Of a stretch of DNA of 64,000 bases, positions 1 through 7,731 are shown one piece after another (the first letter of the stretch is position 1; every line of letters starts with the position of its first letter). Source of the DNA: Spirosoma sp. (GTDB lineage Bacteria; Bacteroidota; Bacteroidia; Cytophagales; Spirosomataceae); the NCBI RefSeq assembly GCF_026391055.1, contig NZ_JAPLET010000014.1:1-64000 (forward strand), written 5' to 3'. The position numbers and the translations under genes are program-made. Below the pieces are notes generated by a model that saw nothing but the letters and a program-made list of their open reading frames with translations, searched no databases and was not told where the DNA came from.

Positions 1-176
1 TGCAGAAAGAGCGGGAAATCGCCTTGCCGGATGATGTGCTGAAAAACTATCTGTCGGCCGACGAAATCGCCGATTACCGCCAACAGGACAAAGGTATCTA
101 CAGCGTCACGGTGTTTGCTCAAAAGCCCGAAGAAGCGGCCACAGCGGCTTGCTGCCCTCCCGGTTGCTGCAACTAA
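1..176 (+). CDS. arsM: Probable arsenite methyltransferase, C-terminal end (partial)
   Basis: The reading frame from base 3 runs to a TAA at 174-176 and gives the last 57 residues of a protein that starts outside the window. The tail ends in a cysteine-rich CCPPGCCN segment after a beta-rich stretch (GIYSVTVFAQKPE). That combination is typical of the C-terminus of bacterial ArsM arsenite S-adenosylmethionine methyltransferases, whose tail cysteines bind As(III). The gene lies 15 bp upstream of arsC and is co-oriented with the ars operon, which fits. No SAM-binding motif is inside the window, so the name rests on the tail and context. Confidence 0.5.
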   Translation, partial: QKEREIALPDDVLKNYLSADEIADYRQQDKGIYSVTVFAQKPEEAATAACCPPGCCN

Positions 177-191
177 TCCAATCAATCAGCC

Positions 192-647
192 ATGAAAAAA
201 ATCCTAGTGCTTTGCACGGGCAATTCCGCCCGCTCTCAATTGGCCCAAGGCTACCTGCAATATTTTGCCGATATGTCGGACCACGGTGCTCAGGCGGAAG
301 TTCTCAGTGCCGGAGTGAACCCCAAAGGGGTGAATCCGCTGGCCATTCAAGTGATGGCCGAAGACGGCATCGACATTTCGCATCACACCTCGAATCATGC
401 CGACGAATACGTGCATATTCCCTTCGATTACGTCATCACCGTTTGCGACAACGCCCGCGAGCAATGCCCGTTTTTCCCCACCGTGGGCGAACGCATTCAC
501 CAGAGCTTTCCCGATCCTGGCCACACCGCATCGGCGGACCGACCAGGCGAAGACGCATTGACTTCCTTCCGTCGGGTGCGGGATCTGATCAAAACCCACA
601 GTCAGGAATTTATCGCCAGCCGTTTGGGTGAAGCTGTCCCGCAATAA
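192..647 (+). CDS. arsC: Arsenate reductase, low-molecular-weight phosphatase type
   Basis: 151-residue cytoplasmic enzyme that reduces As(V) to As(III). The N-terminus carries the phosphatase-type P-loop CTGNSARS (C8 to S15). C85 and C92 lie in CDNAREQC, which reproduces the Cys10/Cys82/Cys89 relay of thioredoxin-coupled ArsC proteins such as that of plasmid pI258. SFPDPGHT supplies the general-acid Asp. Length is normal for the family. The stop is directly followed by the ATG of arsN2, so the two are translationally linked. Its product As(III) would be exported by the Acr3 pump two genes downstream. Confidence 0.93.
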   Translation: MKKILVLCTGNSARSQLAQGYLQYFADMSDHGAQAEVLSAGVNPKGVNPLAIQVMAEDGIDISHHTSNHADEYVHIPFDYVITVCDNAREQCPFFPTVGERIHQSFPDPGHTASADRPGEDALTSFRRVRDLIKTHSQEFIASRLGEAVPQ

Positions 648-1100
648 ATGATGGCCATGCAGATCGAACCCGCACAACTGGCCGATACTGAGGCCGTTAT
701 TGCCCTGCTAGAGCAAGGGCACCTATTGACTGAGGATTTGCCTACCGGGCTTCCTGGTTTTGTCATTGCGAAATACGAGGAAATCCCCGTTGGGGTGGCT
801 GGTTTGGAACGCTTCGGCCCGGTGGGCCTGCTGCGTTCGGTGGCCGTCGATCCGCACTACCAGGGCAAGCAAATTGCCGCCCAACTGGTTGGCCGATTGC
901 TGGAAGCCGCCCAGGCATCCAGCCTGCAAGAAGTGTATCTCATTACCAATACAGCCGACCGATATTTCGAGCGGCATGGCTTCCAAACCGTCAACCGTCA
1001 GGAGGTGCCTGCGGCCATCCAACAGACGCAGCAATTCAGCGATTTATGCCCGTCATCGGCCATCGTTATGAAACGCGCGCTAATTCAGGATCAATTATGA
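648..1100 (+). CDS. arsN2: Arsenic-resistance GNAT acetyltransferase ArsN2
   Basis: 150-residue GNAT-fold N-acetyltransferase. The acetyl-CoA signature is the [15 protein letters not shown] stretch near residue 65, followed by a helix and the FERHGF segment typical of small GNAT enzymes. The protein matches the ArsN2 type found in ars operons. Its substrate is not settled in general and cannot be read from sequence. The ATG abuts the arsC stop, and the TGA overlaps the acr3 ATG as ATGA at 1097-1100, so it is inside a tight operon. A second Met codon directly follows the first, and either could be the start. Confidence 0.85.
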   Translation: MMAMQIEPAQLADTEAVIALLEQGHLLTEDLPTGLPGFVIAKYEEIPVGVAGLERFGPVGLLRSVAVDPHYQGKQIAAQLVGRLLEAAQASSLQEVYLITNTADRYFERHGFQTVNRQEVPAAIQQTQQFSDLCPSSAIVMKRALIQDQL

Positions 1101-2161
1101 GTACCCCCCGTCTTTCGTTTCTCGACCGCTTTTTGACCCTATGGATTTTCCTGGCCATGCTGATCGGCGTGGGCATCGGGTATTTTTTCCCGCAGTCCCA
1201 GAACTTCATCAATGGGTTTAATTCCGGCTCGACCAATGTGCCGCTCGCCGTTGGCCTGGTGCTGATGATGTATCCGCCTTTGGCAAAGGTGCGGTATGAC
1301 GAGTTGCCCAAGGTATTTGCCAATACTAAAATTCTTGGGCTTTCACTCGTGCAAAACTGGATCGTCGGCCCTTTGCTCATGTTCGGTCTGGCGGTCATTT
1401 TTCTGCCTGACAAACCCGAATACATGACCGGCCTTATTATGATCGGCATTGCCCGCTGCATTGCGATGGTGATCGTCTGGAATGATTTGGCGGGCGGTGA
1501 TCGACTGTATGCAGCCGGTTTGGTGGCCTTCAACAGCATTTTCCAGGTGCTGTTCTATTCGGTCTATGCCTGGTTGTTCATTACTGTGCTACCGCCCCTG
1601 TTTGGCCTGCATGGTTACGAGGTGAATATCACCATCGGCGAAGTGGCCAAAAGTGTATTCATTTATTTGGGCGTGCCCTTCCTGGCAGGCATGCTTTCGC
1701 GGATTATCCTGACGCGTTTGAAAAGCCGCCAATGGTACGAGCAGACGTTTTTGCCTGCCATCAGCCCCATTACGCTCATCGCGTTGCTGTTTACCATCGT
1801 GGTCATGTTCAGCCTGAAAGGACAGCTCATCGTGTCCATTCCGCTCGATGTGCTGCGCATCGCCATTCCGCTGACGATCTATTTTGCCATCATGTTCTTT
1901 TCGGCCTTCTACCTCTCGAAACGGGCCGGTGCCGATTATGCCAAATCCACTTCGCTCGCCTTCACCGCAGCGGGCAATAATTTCGAGTTGGGCATCGCCG
2001 TTGCCATTGCCGTTTTCGGCATCAATTCGGGTGCAGCCTTTGCGGCCGTGGTCGGTCCGCTGATCGAAGTGCCGGTGCTGATCCTGATGGTCAATTTTGC
2101 CCTGAAACAACAAGACAAATTTGCCCTTCACTACAAAAAAACGCTTCAAAAGCACGCATGA
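1097..2161 (+). CDS. acr3: Arsenite efflux transporter, ACR3 family
   Basis: 354-residue inner-membrane As(III) exporter with about ten hydrophobic segments. The start at 1097 is chosen because it overlaps the arsN2 stop and gives the usual Acr3 N-terminus ([18 protein letters not shown]). The conserved segment [20 protein letters not shown] contains the family's essential cysteine in transmembrane segment four. A longer frame upstream to 1046 would run through arsN2 and is not favoured. The stop overlaps the next ATG (2158). This is the export step of the ars operon. Confidence 0.94.
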   Translation: MSTPRLSFLDRFLTLWIFLAMLIGVGIGYFFPQSQNFINGFNSGSTNVPLAVGLVLMMYPPLAKVRYDELPKVFANTKILGLSLVQNWIVGPLLMFGLAVIFLPDKPEYMTGLIMIGIARCIAMVIVWNDLAGGDRLYAAGLVAFNSIFQVLFYSVYAWLFITVLPPLFGLHGYEVNITIGEVAKSVFIYLGVPFLAGMLSRIILTRLKSRQWYEQTFLPAISPITLIALLFTIVVMFSLKGQLIVSIPLDVLRIAIPLTIYFAIMFFSAFYLSKRAGADYAKSTSLAFTAAGNNFELGIAVAIAVFGINSGAAFAAVVGPLIEVPVLILMVNFALKQQDKFALHYKKTLQKHA

Positions 2162-2961
2162 AAATTGCCCTGTTTTCCGACATTCACGCCAATTTGCCTG
2201 CTTTGGAAGCAGTATTGGCCGACATCGACAGCCGCCAGCCTGACGCGGTCTATTGTTTGGGCGACCTGGTTGGCTACAATATTTGGCCAAACGAGGTGAT
2301 TGCCACGATCCGCAAACGCGGTATTCCGACGATTGCCGGGAATTATGATTATGGCATCGGTCGCAGCTCCGACGACTGCGGATGCGCTTACAAAGAAGAG
2401 CAGGAGAAGGCCAATGGCAAAGTCTCCATTGCCTATACCAACAAAGCCGTGGGCGATACCGAGCGGCAATATCTGCGCACGCTGCCAACCCATATTCGGG
2501 TCGAATTCGAGCTAGGCAATGACCCCGAACATCTTTGGCAGCAACAAACGCCGTTTACGCTGTTGCTGGTGCATGGCAGCCCCCGGCGCGTGAATGAATA
2601 TTTGTTCGAGGATCGGGGCGACCGGAGTTTGGGACGCGTGATCGAGGGGGCCGGGGCCGATGTGCTATGCTTCGGCCATACGCACAAGCCCTTTAATAAA
2701 GTGGTCAGCGCGGAGCCGGAAGAAGAAGCCAGCTATTTCCGTCATGCCATCAATATCGGTTCGGTCGGCAAGCCCAAGGACGGCGATCCGAGGGCCGGTT
2801 ATGTGCTGCTGAGCATTGATGAAACCGCCCGCCCTGGTTCACGCGACGGCGTTTCCGTTGAATTCGTGCGCGTCGCTTATGACGTGGAGAAAGCGGCCCA
2901 GGCCGTAGAACAAAGCGAATTGCCGGATGCCTATGCACAAGCATTGCGCATCGCTCGATAA
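2158..2961 (+). CDS. Metallophosphoesterase family protein
   Basis: 267-residue calcineurin-like phosphoesterase. Metal-binding motifs are in the usual order: FSDIHAN at the N-terminus, GDLVGY near residue 40, GNYD near residue 64, LLVHGSP near residue 138 and GHTHKPF near residue 177. Such proteins cleave phosphomonoesters or diesters. The substrate is unknown here. The start overlaps the acr3 stop by four bases, so it is the last gene of the ars operon. Similar metallophosphoesterases accompany acr3 in other Bacteroidetes ars operons, but a specific arsenic role is not established by the sequence. Confidence 0.85.
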   Translation: MKIALFSDIHANLPALEAVLADIDSRQPDAVYCLGDLVGYNIWPNEVIATIRKRGIPTIAGNYDYGIGRSSDDCGCAYKEEQEKANGKVSIAYTNKAVGDTERQYLRTLPTHIRVEFELGNDPEHLWQQQTPFTLLLVHGSPRRVNEYLFEDRGDRSLGRVIEGAGADVLCFGHTHKPFNKVVSAEPEEEASYFRHAINIGSVGKPKDGDPRAGYVLLSIDETARPGSRDGVSVEFVRVAYDVEKAAQAVEQSELPDAYAQALRIAR

Positions 2962-2996
2962 TTGCCCTGTTCGACTGATCCTAAATTTCCCAGCGT

Positions 2997-3611
2997 ATGA
3001 GAAAGATTCTATGTTGGTTTGCCAGTGCCGGGATGCTGTGTTTAAGTGCAGTTCCCGGCCATGCACAGACGCAGGGCAATTTCCTGGTGGAGTACACACG
3101 GGAGGGCGCATGGCGATATACTAGCGTCAGGGAAACACCCTACCAGAGCAACGGGCGCGTGATTCAGCACCAGTTAACCGCGCTGGGTAAGAAGCTCAAT
3201 CATTTGTCAGTTGTTGATGCCCCGGTCTATTCGCAGCTCCAAGGCGAATTGCACGGGTACTTGCAACGGCTTGAAAACGACTCCCCCGATTATGGCCGCG
3301 CCGAGGTGTATCATTCCGTTTTACTGCGCCTGATGCAGTTCGAGGAGTCGATTAAAGAAAGCCTGATCGACAACAGGCACCGTGACCCGCGCCCAATAGA
3401 CGCCGATGCTGCAAAACAGGATGAAGGTCAGCAAGCCGCCGTGCTACCTTATGCGTTGCTCTTTCGTAGGCAGGATCACCGCTCTAAGCTGGTGCATATC
3501 GTTACCAGTGGGAAAGTCACGATTCTAAAGCATGGCCCAACTTACTGCCTGGTGCGGTGCGGCCCCCACGAGGGATATTTGCACAAAGGAATGATCGTTG
3601 CATTACCATGA
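2997..3611 (+). CDS. Exported protein with C-terminal SH3-like domain
   Basis: 204 residues. A signal peptide (MRKILCWFASAGMLCLSAVPGHA) is followed by a mainly helical, charged region. The last 60 residues resemble a bacterial SH3 fold: a YALLFRRQDHRSKLVHIV strand region, then TYCLVRCGPHEGYLHKGMI. SH3b domains usually bind cell-wall or protein ligands. It sits 35 bp after the metallophosphoesterase on the same strand and may be read through from the ars operon. No enzymatic motif is visible, and the function is unknown. Confidence 0.6.
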   Translation: MRKILCWFASAGMLCLSAVPGHAQTQGNFLVEYTREGAWRYTSVRETPYQSNGRVIQHQLTALGKKLNHLSVVDAPVYSQLQGELHGYLQRLENDSPDYGRAEVYHSVLLRLMQFEESIKESLIDNRHRDPRPIDADAAKQDEGQQAAVLPYALLFRRQDHRSKLVHIVTSGKVTILKHGPTYCLVRCGPHEGYLHKGMIVALP

Positions 3612-3693
3612 TGCAATTGTGCGTTTTACATAATTGCGGATTACTTTTACGAAGAATTGGGGTCTCACAACTAAGTGATACTCAAGCCGTTAA

Positions 3694-4092
3694 ATGGGTA
3701 TGATTTCAACCGATCTTCTCGAAAACTTTAAGCCCACTTTGGCAACGGCCATTGGCCAACTTCAAGCGGTATTGCATTCGGTTAAAGAAAGCAGCGATCC
3801 CGAACGGGAATTAATCCAACTCAAAGCGGCTCAGGCACTTTTATCGAAAAGCGTTTTGCTGCTGCTGGATGATGTTTACCGAAAAGCAATGGCCGAGAAA
3901 ATTGCTTTCGCGCACCATCATTGCCCCGGTGATTGTGGACAAGAAAATTTGATTGAACGATTACGGCGCATGTTTCCCGATATACCATTGGAGGACGTAC
4001 CCCAGCGGTTGAAAGAAGCCGAAGCGGTCGAACAGTTCATGAAGAAAATTTTATTAGAAAAAAGTTTGGAGAACCCCCATCCCTCCATCTGA
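3694..4092 (+). CDS. Divergent CsoR/RcnR-like metal-sensing repressor (tentative)
   Basis: 132 residues. Residues 15 to 70 resemble the all-helical CsoR/RcnR core: a helix IGQLQAVLHSVKES, then LIQLKAAQALLSKSVLLLLDDVYRKAM, which parallels the Q-x-x-A-x-x-A-L pattern of that family. It is followed by HHHCPGDCG, a His/Cys cluster that could bind metal. The C-terminal extension of about 50 residues is not part of classical CsoR. CsoR-type proteins repress metal-efflux genes. The target is unknown, but the neighbouring small Cys-rich gene is 30 bp downstream. I rate the family call as plausible only. Confidence 0.45.
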   Translation: MGMISTDLLENFKPTLATAIGQLQAVLHSVKESSDPERELIQLKAAQALLSKSVLLLLDDVYRKAMAEKIAFAHHHCPGDCGQENLIERLRRMFPDIPLEDVPQRLKEAEAVEQFMKKILLEKSLENPHPSI

Positions 4093-4122
4093 ACTTTCGC
4101 GCTCACTTAAAATCAATTCATT

Positions 4123-4344
4123 ATGTCTAAACGCACAGTGTTTGCTTCTGTCGCCACCATGTTGGCGGTTGGAGGTATGGCCTATGGCCTAAGCAGCTTC
4201 ACCAGCCGGAGCGAAACGTGTCCGCTGGAAGGTACGCCCGCTTGCCCGAAGGCAATGTCGGCGCAGGCCGTAGCATCGACCCACGCTAAAACGGTGGCCG
4301 ATGCGGAATTACCCCCATGCTGCCGGGCAAAGAAAGGCATCTAA
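4123..4344 (+). CDS. Small cysteine-containing membrane or exported protein
   Basis: 73 residues. An N-terminal hydrophobic segment (VFASVATMLAVGGMAYGL) follows a KR pair, so it is a signal peptide or membrane anchor. The rest carries CPLEGTPACP and CCRAKKG, four cysteines that could coordinate a soft metal. It lies between the CsoR-like gene and the ArsR-controlled mer operon and is followed by a strong terminator. I do not recognise the family. A metal-binding role is inference from composition and position. Confidence 0.55.
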   Translation: MSKRTVFASVATMLAVGGMAYGLSSFTSRSETCPLEGTPACPKAMSAQAVASTHAKTVADAELPPCCRAKKGI

Positions 4345-4349
4345 CGTGT

Positions 4350-4376
4350 AGAAGGCCCCGAAAGGGGCTTTCTGCT
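4350..4376 (+). terminator. Intrinsic terminator
   Basis: A 10-bp stem (AGAAGGCCCC / GGGGCTTTCT, one G-U pair) with a GAAA tetraloop at 4360-4363. It closes the transcript that includes the small Cys-rich gene. The T-rich tail is weak. Confidence 0.7.
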
Positions 4377-4470
4377 TCTCTGCGTTGTTCACAAGCACAC
4401 GTCGCTTGCAAATAAACTTTATGGCTTTTCCTGCAAAAAGAAACCGCTGTATGTGATCCAAGTATTTAAG

Positions 4471-4503
4471 AATTTGCTTAAATAAGCAAATTACTTACCT
4501 TTG
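4471..4503 (+). promoter_or_regulatory. Promoter with ArsR operator for the mer operon
   Basis: A perfect 9-bp inverted repeat AATTTGCTT-aaat-AAGCAAATT (4471-4492) overlaps a TTTG -33 element (4473-4476). A textbook Bacteroidetes -7 box TACCTTTG follows at 4496-4503 with 19 bp between. The ATG of the ArsR gene is at 4511, so the transcript would be nearly leaderless. The geometry is that of an autoregulated repressor blocking sigma binding. Confidence 0.8.
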
Positions 4504-4510
4504 TTCTGAA

Positions 4511-4885
4511 ATGGAAAATTCCTCAAACTGTGTTCGCGTCTTTGCCGATCAAGAACAGATTCGCCAATGTACCGAGAAAATAAAATATGCCGGGCCAGTC
4601 TTTGACCGATTGGCTCAGGTGTTGGATTTGGCAGGCAATGCCAACCGGCTTAAAATTATTTATTTGTTGCGGGAAGAAAGCAATTTGTGCGTTTGCGATT
4701 TGAGCGACATTTTGGGCATGACTATTCCCGCTGTTTCTCAGCATTTGCGTAAGCTCAAAGATGCGCAGTTGATCCAAGCCCGGAAAGTCGGCCAGACTGT
4801 TTTTTATTCATTGCGGACAGAATCAACCGGCATCTTACATTCGCTGTTAGAACATCTTGAAACGATGCAAACCGCCCCTTGCTAA
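4511..4885 (+). CDS. ArsR/SmtB-family metalloregulatory repressor
   Basis: 124-residue winged-helix repressor. The core contains ANRLKIIYLLREESNLCVCDL, in which C60 and C62 form the CxC metal site on helix alpha3. The recognition helix is IPAVSQHLRKLKDAQL. Extra cysteines C7, C20 and C124 could complete a thiolate site. The downstream genes concern mercury uptake, so Hg(II) is the likely inducer; ArsR-type rather than MerR-type control of mer genes is known in Bacteroidetes. It probably binds the palindrome directly upstream and represses its own operon. Confidence 0.88.
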   Translation: MENSSNCVRVFADQEQIRQCTEKIKYAGPVFDRLAQVLDLAGNANRLKIIYLLREESNLCVCDLSDILGMTIPAVSQHLRKLKDAQLIQARKVGQTVFYSLRTESTGILHSLLEHLETMQTAPC

Positions 4886-4919
4886 CTGTTTAATTTGGGG
4901 CCATAACGATCGCAAAGCT

Positions 4920-5510
4920 ATGAAACTCGCAGGATTGACCGGGCTACTGACCGCCTTTGTTTCTTCTCTCTGTTGCACAGTCCCTTTGCTCACATTGCTG
5001 GTGGGTGCCACTGGCTCGGCTGGTGGGTGGGCTTGGCTGGAACCTTTGCGGCCTTACAGTATCGCGCTCACGGTGGGCGCGTTGGGTTGGGCCTGGTACG
5101 AACAATTAAAACCCAAAAAAACGATGGAATGTAATTGTGAAACGAAGAAAACATCCTTTTGGCAAACGAAGCCAATTTTGGGCGTAATAACAGCAATTGC
5201 ATTGCTGCTGTTGGCTTTCCCTTCTTACTCAAACTGGCTGTACCAGGAAAAGAATCAAGCGACCTTGCAACCCGCGCAGGGAGGCACGCAACAAGTGGCC
5301 TATGTCACTATCAAGGGCATGTCCTGTGAAGGCTGCGAACATCACATCAAGCAGGAAGTCACCAAGATCAAGGGCGTATCGGCGGTGGATGTGTCGTACC
5401 AAAAAGGGGCTGCTACCGTGAAATACGATAGCAAAAAAACCTCTCTGGCTGACATCAAAAAAGCGGTGGATGCCACCGGATACAAAGTCACCAGCACAAA
5501 AACGCTTTAA
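4920..5510 (+). CDS. merTP: Mercuric transport fusion protein MerTP
   Basis: 196 residues. The N-terminal MerT-like part has three membrane segments, with the Cys pair C18-C19 in the first (VSSLCCTVP) and a second pair C71/C73 (ECNCETK) in the loop. The C-terminal 70 residues are a MerP-like HMA domain with GMSCEGC (C136, C139) and a fold ending ATGYKV. The domain presumably hands Hg(II) to the membrane thiols for uptake. The start at 4920 is the ATG giving a normal MerT N-terminus; an upstream in-frame TTG would overlap the arsR stop. No mercuric reductase follows it in this window. Confidence 0.88.
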   Translation: MKLAGLTGLLTAFVSSLCCTVPLLTLLVGATGSAGGWAWLEPLRPYSIALTVGALGWAWYEQLKPKKTMECNCETKKTSFWQTKPILGVITAIALLLLAFPSYSNWLYQEKNQATLQPAQGGTQQVAYVTIKGMSCEGCEHHIKQEVTKIKGVSAVDVSYQKGAATVKYDSKKTSLADIKKAVDATGYKVTSTKTL

Positions 5511-5513
5511 GGA

Positions 5514-5723
5514 ATGACTGTCACACTCGGATCTGTGATTACATGCCCAAATTGTGGCCACCAAGCAGCGGAGATCATGCCGACCGATGCTTGCACCTAT
5601 TTTTATGAATGCACCTCCTGCCAGACCCTTTTAAAGCCGTTGGCGGGGGATTGTTGTGTCTTCTGTTCCTATGGGTCGGCGAAGTGCCCGCCGACCCAAG
5701 AGCAAAAGAGTTGCTGCGCCTGA
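5514..5723 (+). CDS. GDCCVxC-motif small cysteine-rich protein
   Basis: 69 residues. An N-terminal zinc-ribbon-like CPNCGH and CTSC are followed by GDCCVFCSYGSAKCPP and a final CC, about ten cysteines in all. Small proteins with this GDCCVxC signature accompany mer genes in Bacteroidetes and Proteobacteria. Their biochemical role is not established; mercury binding is likely. The start is three bases after the merTP stop and the stop is one base before the YnfA start, so all are one operon. Confidence 0.82.
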   Translation: MTVTLGSVITCPNCGHQAAEIMPTDACTYFYECTSCQTLLKPLAGDCCVFCSYGSAKCPPTQEQKSCCA

Positions 5724-5724
5724 T

Positions 5725-6054
5725 ATGGCTATTGTCAAATCACTTTTCGTGTTCATTTTGGCCGGATTCTGTGAGATCGGGGGCGGATACCTCGTTTGGC
5801 TTTGGATGAAAGAGGGAAAACCGCTCTGGTATGGCGTTATCGGCGGCATCATGTTGGCCTGCTATGGCATCGTGGCGACGTTTCAGCCCACTGGATTTGG
5901 CCGCGTGTATGCCACATACGGCGGTTTCTTTATTGTCATGGCTCTGCTGTGGGCATGGAAGGTGGATGGATTCCGCCCAGACAGATATGATATTATCGGC
6001 GCATTGATTGCGCTGATCGGGGTTTGCGTCATCTACTACGCACCCCGACATTAA
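5725..6054 (+). CDS. YnfA/UPF0060-family small membrane protein
   Basis: 109 residues with four hydrophobic segments, the normal length for YnfA. Signature pieces are AGFCEIGGGYLVWLW at the N-terminus and FGRVYATYGGFF in the middle. The family is related to small multidrug resistance (EmrE-like) proteins and is often found beside merTP and GDCCVxC genes. Transport of metal or cationic compounds is inferred. The ATG at 5725 follows the preceding TGA by one base. Confidence 0.85.
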   Translation: MAIVKSLFVFILAGFCEIGGGYLVWLWMKEGKPLWYGVIGGIMLACYGIVATFQPTGFGRVYATYGGFFIVMALLWAWKVDGFRPDRYDIIGALIALIGVCVIYYAPRH

Positions 6055-6064
6055 TCAAAACAGC

Positions 6065-6499
6065 CTACCGAACGGCAGGCTGTTCAAGTTTGTCGAGTTC
6101 CATCACCAGATAGACCATTTCCTTTGTTTCGGCGGAATCCCCCATTTCCAGGGAAATAGGGCCTTCTTCAGGCTGAAAGGTCAGGTGAAACACCAGCCAG
6201 GGGCAGCATACCCGCTCGAATTTGATAAATTCAGCCAGGTCGCCAATGATAGCATTATCGGACTTTTCAAACACCAGCTCGTAGCTATTCGGATGCTCAA
6301 CGGCGCGTGACACCTTTTTAAAAAGCGTCTGGTGCAATTCATTCATGCGCTTGATCTGGTCTTTGTCTGTAAGCTTGCAGGCGAGCGCGATTTTTTTCTT
6401 TAAAACGGCTTGGGTTTCCATCGTCTTTGTTGTTTTTGTCTGAGCCAGGCAGGACAATACGAGCAGCCAGGCCAACCCGGTAAGCATGAGTGATTTCAT
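6065..6499 (-). CDS. MerR-linked small protein with FERVCCPW motif
   Basis: 144 residues. The N-terminus (MKSLMLTGLAWLLVLSCLAQ) reads as a signal peptide or lipobox. The mature part contains IKFERVCCPWLVF, a pattern (ER-x-CCP-x-x-x-F) I associate with small proteins encoded beside MerR regulators and mercury genes. The two adjacent cysteines suggest Hg(II) or similar binding. An alternative start at 6421 (METQAVLK) would make a cytoplasmic form of 118 residues. It is divergent from merR and under the MerR-type promoter at 6514-6544. If that promoter is used, the 6499 start would have a leader of only a few bases. Confidence 0.6.
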   Translation of the reverse strand: MKSLMLTGLAWLLVLSCLAQTKTTKTMETQAVLKKKIALACKLTDKDQIKRMNELHQTLFKKVSRAVEHPNSYELVFEKSDNAIIGDLAEFIKFERVCCPWLVFHLTFQPEEGPISLEMGDSAETKEMVYLVMELDKLEQPAVR

Positions 6500-6513
6500 G
6501 GTTTTTCTGGTAA

Positions 6514-6544
6514 ATTTAAACGGTGGAGTATAGTCCACTGTCAA
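6514..6544 (-). promoter_or_regulatory. MerR-type operator-promoter with 19-bp spacer
   Basis: On the minus strand, TTGACA (6544-6539) and TTAAAT (6519-6514) are separated by 19 bp. The spacer holds the dyad GTGGA-cTATAc-TCCAC (6523-6538). The over-long 19-bp spacer with a central dyad is the hallmark of promoters remodelled by MerR-family activators. It would drive the 6065-6499 gene, and MerR bound there would also control its own divergent gene. Confidence 0.75.
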
Positions 6545-6563
6545 GCGTTTCACCGATAAAATT

Positions 6564-6959
6564 ATGCTCATCGGCATCATTGCCCAGGAATCAGGCTTTT
6601 CCCGCGATACGATCCGGTATTACGAAAAAATCGGTCTGCTGCGACTGCCCAAACGAGCCAGGCGGGAAAACAACTACAAGGAATATTCCCCGGCTATTTT
6701 ATCGCGGCTTCGGGCAATCAAGGAATTAAAGAAAATCGGCTACACGCTGGCAGAAATTCAGCAGGTCATCGCCTCCTACGAAACGGGCGGGATGGATTGC
6801 ATCGCAGGCAAAGGCCAGGTGCTGGAAAAAGTGCGACTGATTGAGGAACAGATCGTTCAATTGCAAACCCTCAGACTGCAATTGTTGGAAGCGGTTGCCG
6901 ATTGCCCCGACCATTGCAAAATTGCTGCCATTTTAGATGATACTCTGATGGTTCGATAG
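6564..6959 (+). CDS. MerR-family metal-responsive regulator
   Basis: 131 residues. The N-terminal winged helix has IGIIAQESGFSRDTIRYYE and the LLRLPKRARRENNYKEY segment; a long dimerisation helix follows. C-terminal cysteines occur at GGMDCIAGKG and ADCPDHCK, which fit a metal-binding loop of the CadR/PbrR/ZntR kind rather than the MerR Hg site alone. Inducer therefore uncertain (Hg, Cd, Pb or Zn). It is divergent from the FERVCCPW gene, with the operator between them. Confidence 0.85.
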   Translation: MLIGIIAQESGFSRDTIRYYEKIGLLRLPKRARRENNYKEYSPAILSRLRAIKELKKIGYTLAEIQQVIASYETGGMDCIAGKGQVLEKVRLIEEQIVQLQTLRLQLLEAVADCPDHCKIAAILDDTLMVR

Positions 6960-6966
6960 AAGGCCG

Positions 6967-7614
6967 CTAGCAATGACCGCAGCAGGCCGCAACATCGTTC
7001 GATTTCTCGAAACTCTCCTGCCCTTCTTTGAAGGAGAACCAGGCTAGCCCCAGCATACCAGCTGCATCAATGTAGGGTAGATGCAGCAACTCATACAGCA
7101 CACTCGATGCCAACAACACCACCGACATATAGACACAAACCATTGTGCATTTGCCATCAGTAATAATAGAGGCTGAACTGAGCTGTTCGCCTGTGCGAAT
7201 CTTCCACCTGGCAAGCACTCGCATAATGGCAATGGAGAGCAGAGATACCACGATTCCGGCCACGGTCGTTTCCGGCTTTTGATTCTCCCAAATACTGACG
7301 CCCGCGCCGATCATCAAACCTGCCACCAGTACATACAAGCAGACGCCCGTGATTTGAAGAGCCAGCTTTTCAAAGCGGCCCCGATCTTTGTTGCCGAACC
7401 GACGCAAACGGGCGATCATGGCTAGGATACCCAAGCCGGAAATGACTTCGATAAAACTATCCGCGCCAAAGCCTGCCAAGGTCAAGGCTTCGTCTTGTGC
7501 GCCGAAATACAATGAAACCAAGCCTTCGCCGATATTGTACACGACGGTAAAGAGGGCCAATCCCGTGGCAATGTTCCACCGTTTATCAACGGGAGGATTA
7601 AGTGTCGTTTCCAT
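6967..7614 (-). CDS. Cation-efflux (CDF-like) membrane protein
   Basis: 215 residues with about six membrane segments. The GFGADSFIEVISG segment in helix II matches the D-x-x-x-D/HD metal site of cation diffusion facilitators, and SIITDGKCT resembles the second site in helix V. The protein lacks the cytoplasmic C-terminal domain of full CDF transporters and ends in a CCGHC motif. It converges on merR with a gap of seven bases. The substrate is likely a heavy-metal cation. The reduced length is common for the metal-island relatives of this family. Confidence 0.7.
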   Translation of the reverse strand: METTLNPPVDKRWNIATGLALFTVVYNIGEGLVSLYFGAQDEALTLAGFGADSFIEVISGLGILAMIARLRRFGNKDRGRFEKLALQITGVCLYVLVAGLMIGAGVSIWENQKPETTVAGIVVSLLSIAIMRVLARWKIRTGEQLSSASIITDGKCTMVCVYMSVVLLASSVLYELLHLPYIDAAGMLGLAWFSFKEGQESFEKSNDVAACCGHC

Positions 7615-7677
7615 AGATTCTTGTATTTGTAACCCGGAAGGCAGGGAAATAATTTATCCGCCTTCTTTGATCGTTGT

Positions 7678-7703
7678 TCCTATATAAACGAGCGTTTATA
7701 CAG
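7678..7703. promoter_or_regulatory. 26-bp palindrome upstream of the cation-efflux gene
   Basis: TATAAACG-ag-CGTTTATA (7683-7700) is a perfect 8-bp inverted repeat. It extends outward to CCT/AGG with one mismatch. It lies about 64 bp upstream of the efflux gene start and 29 bp from the IS end. It is a candidate operator. The binding protein is unknown. Confidence 0.45.
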
Positions 7704-7731
7704 GAACACTTCTTTTTAAAGGACATTGACC

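Noticed and set aside
1589..2488. Long minus-strand frame across acr3 and the phosphoesterase gene
   Set aside because: It is antisense to two clear genes, is Arg/His-rich with odd composition and has no family features.
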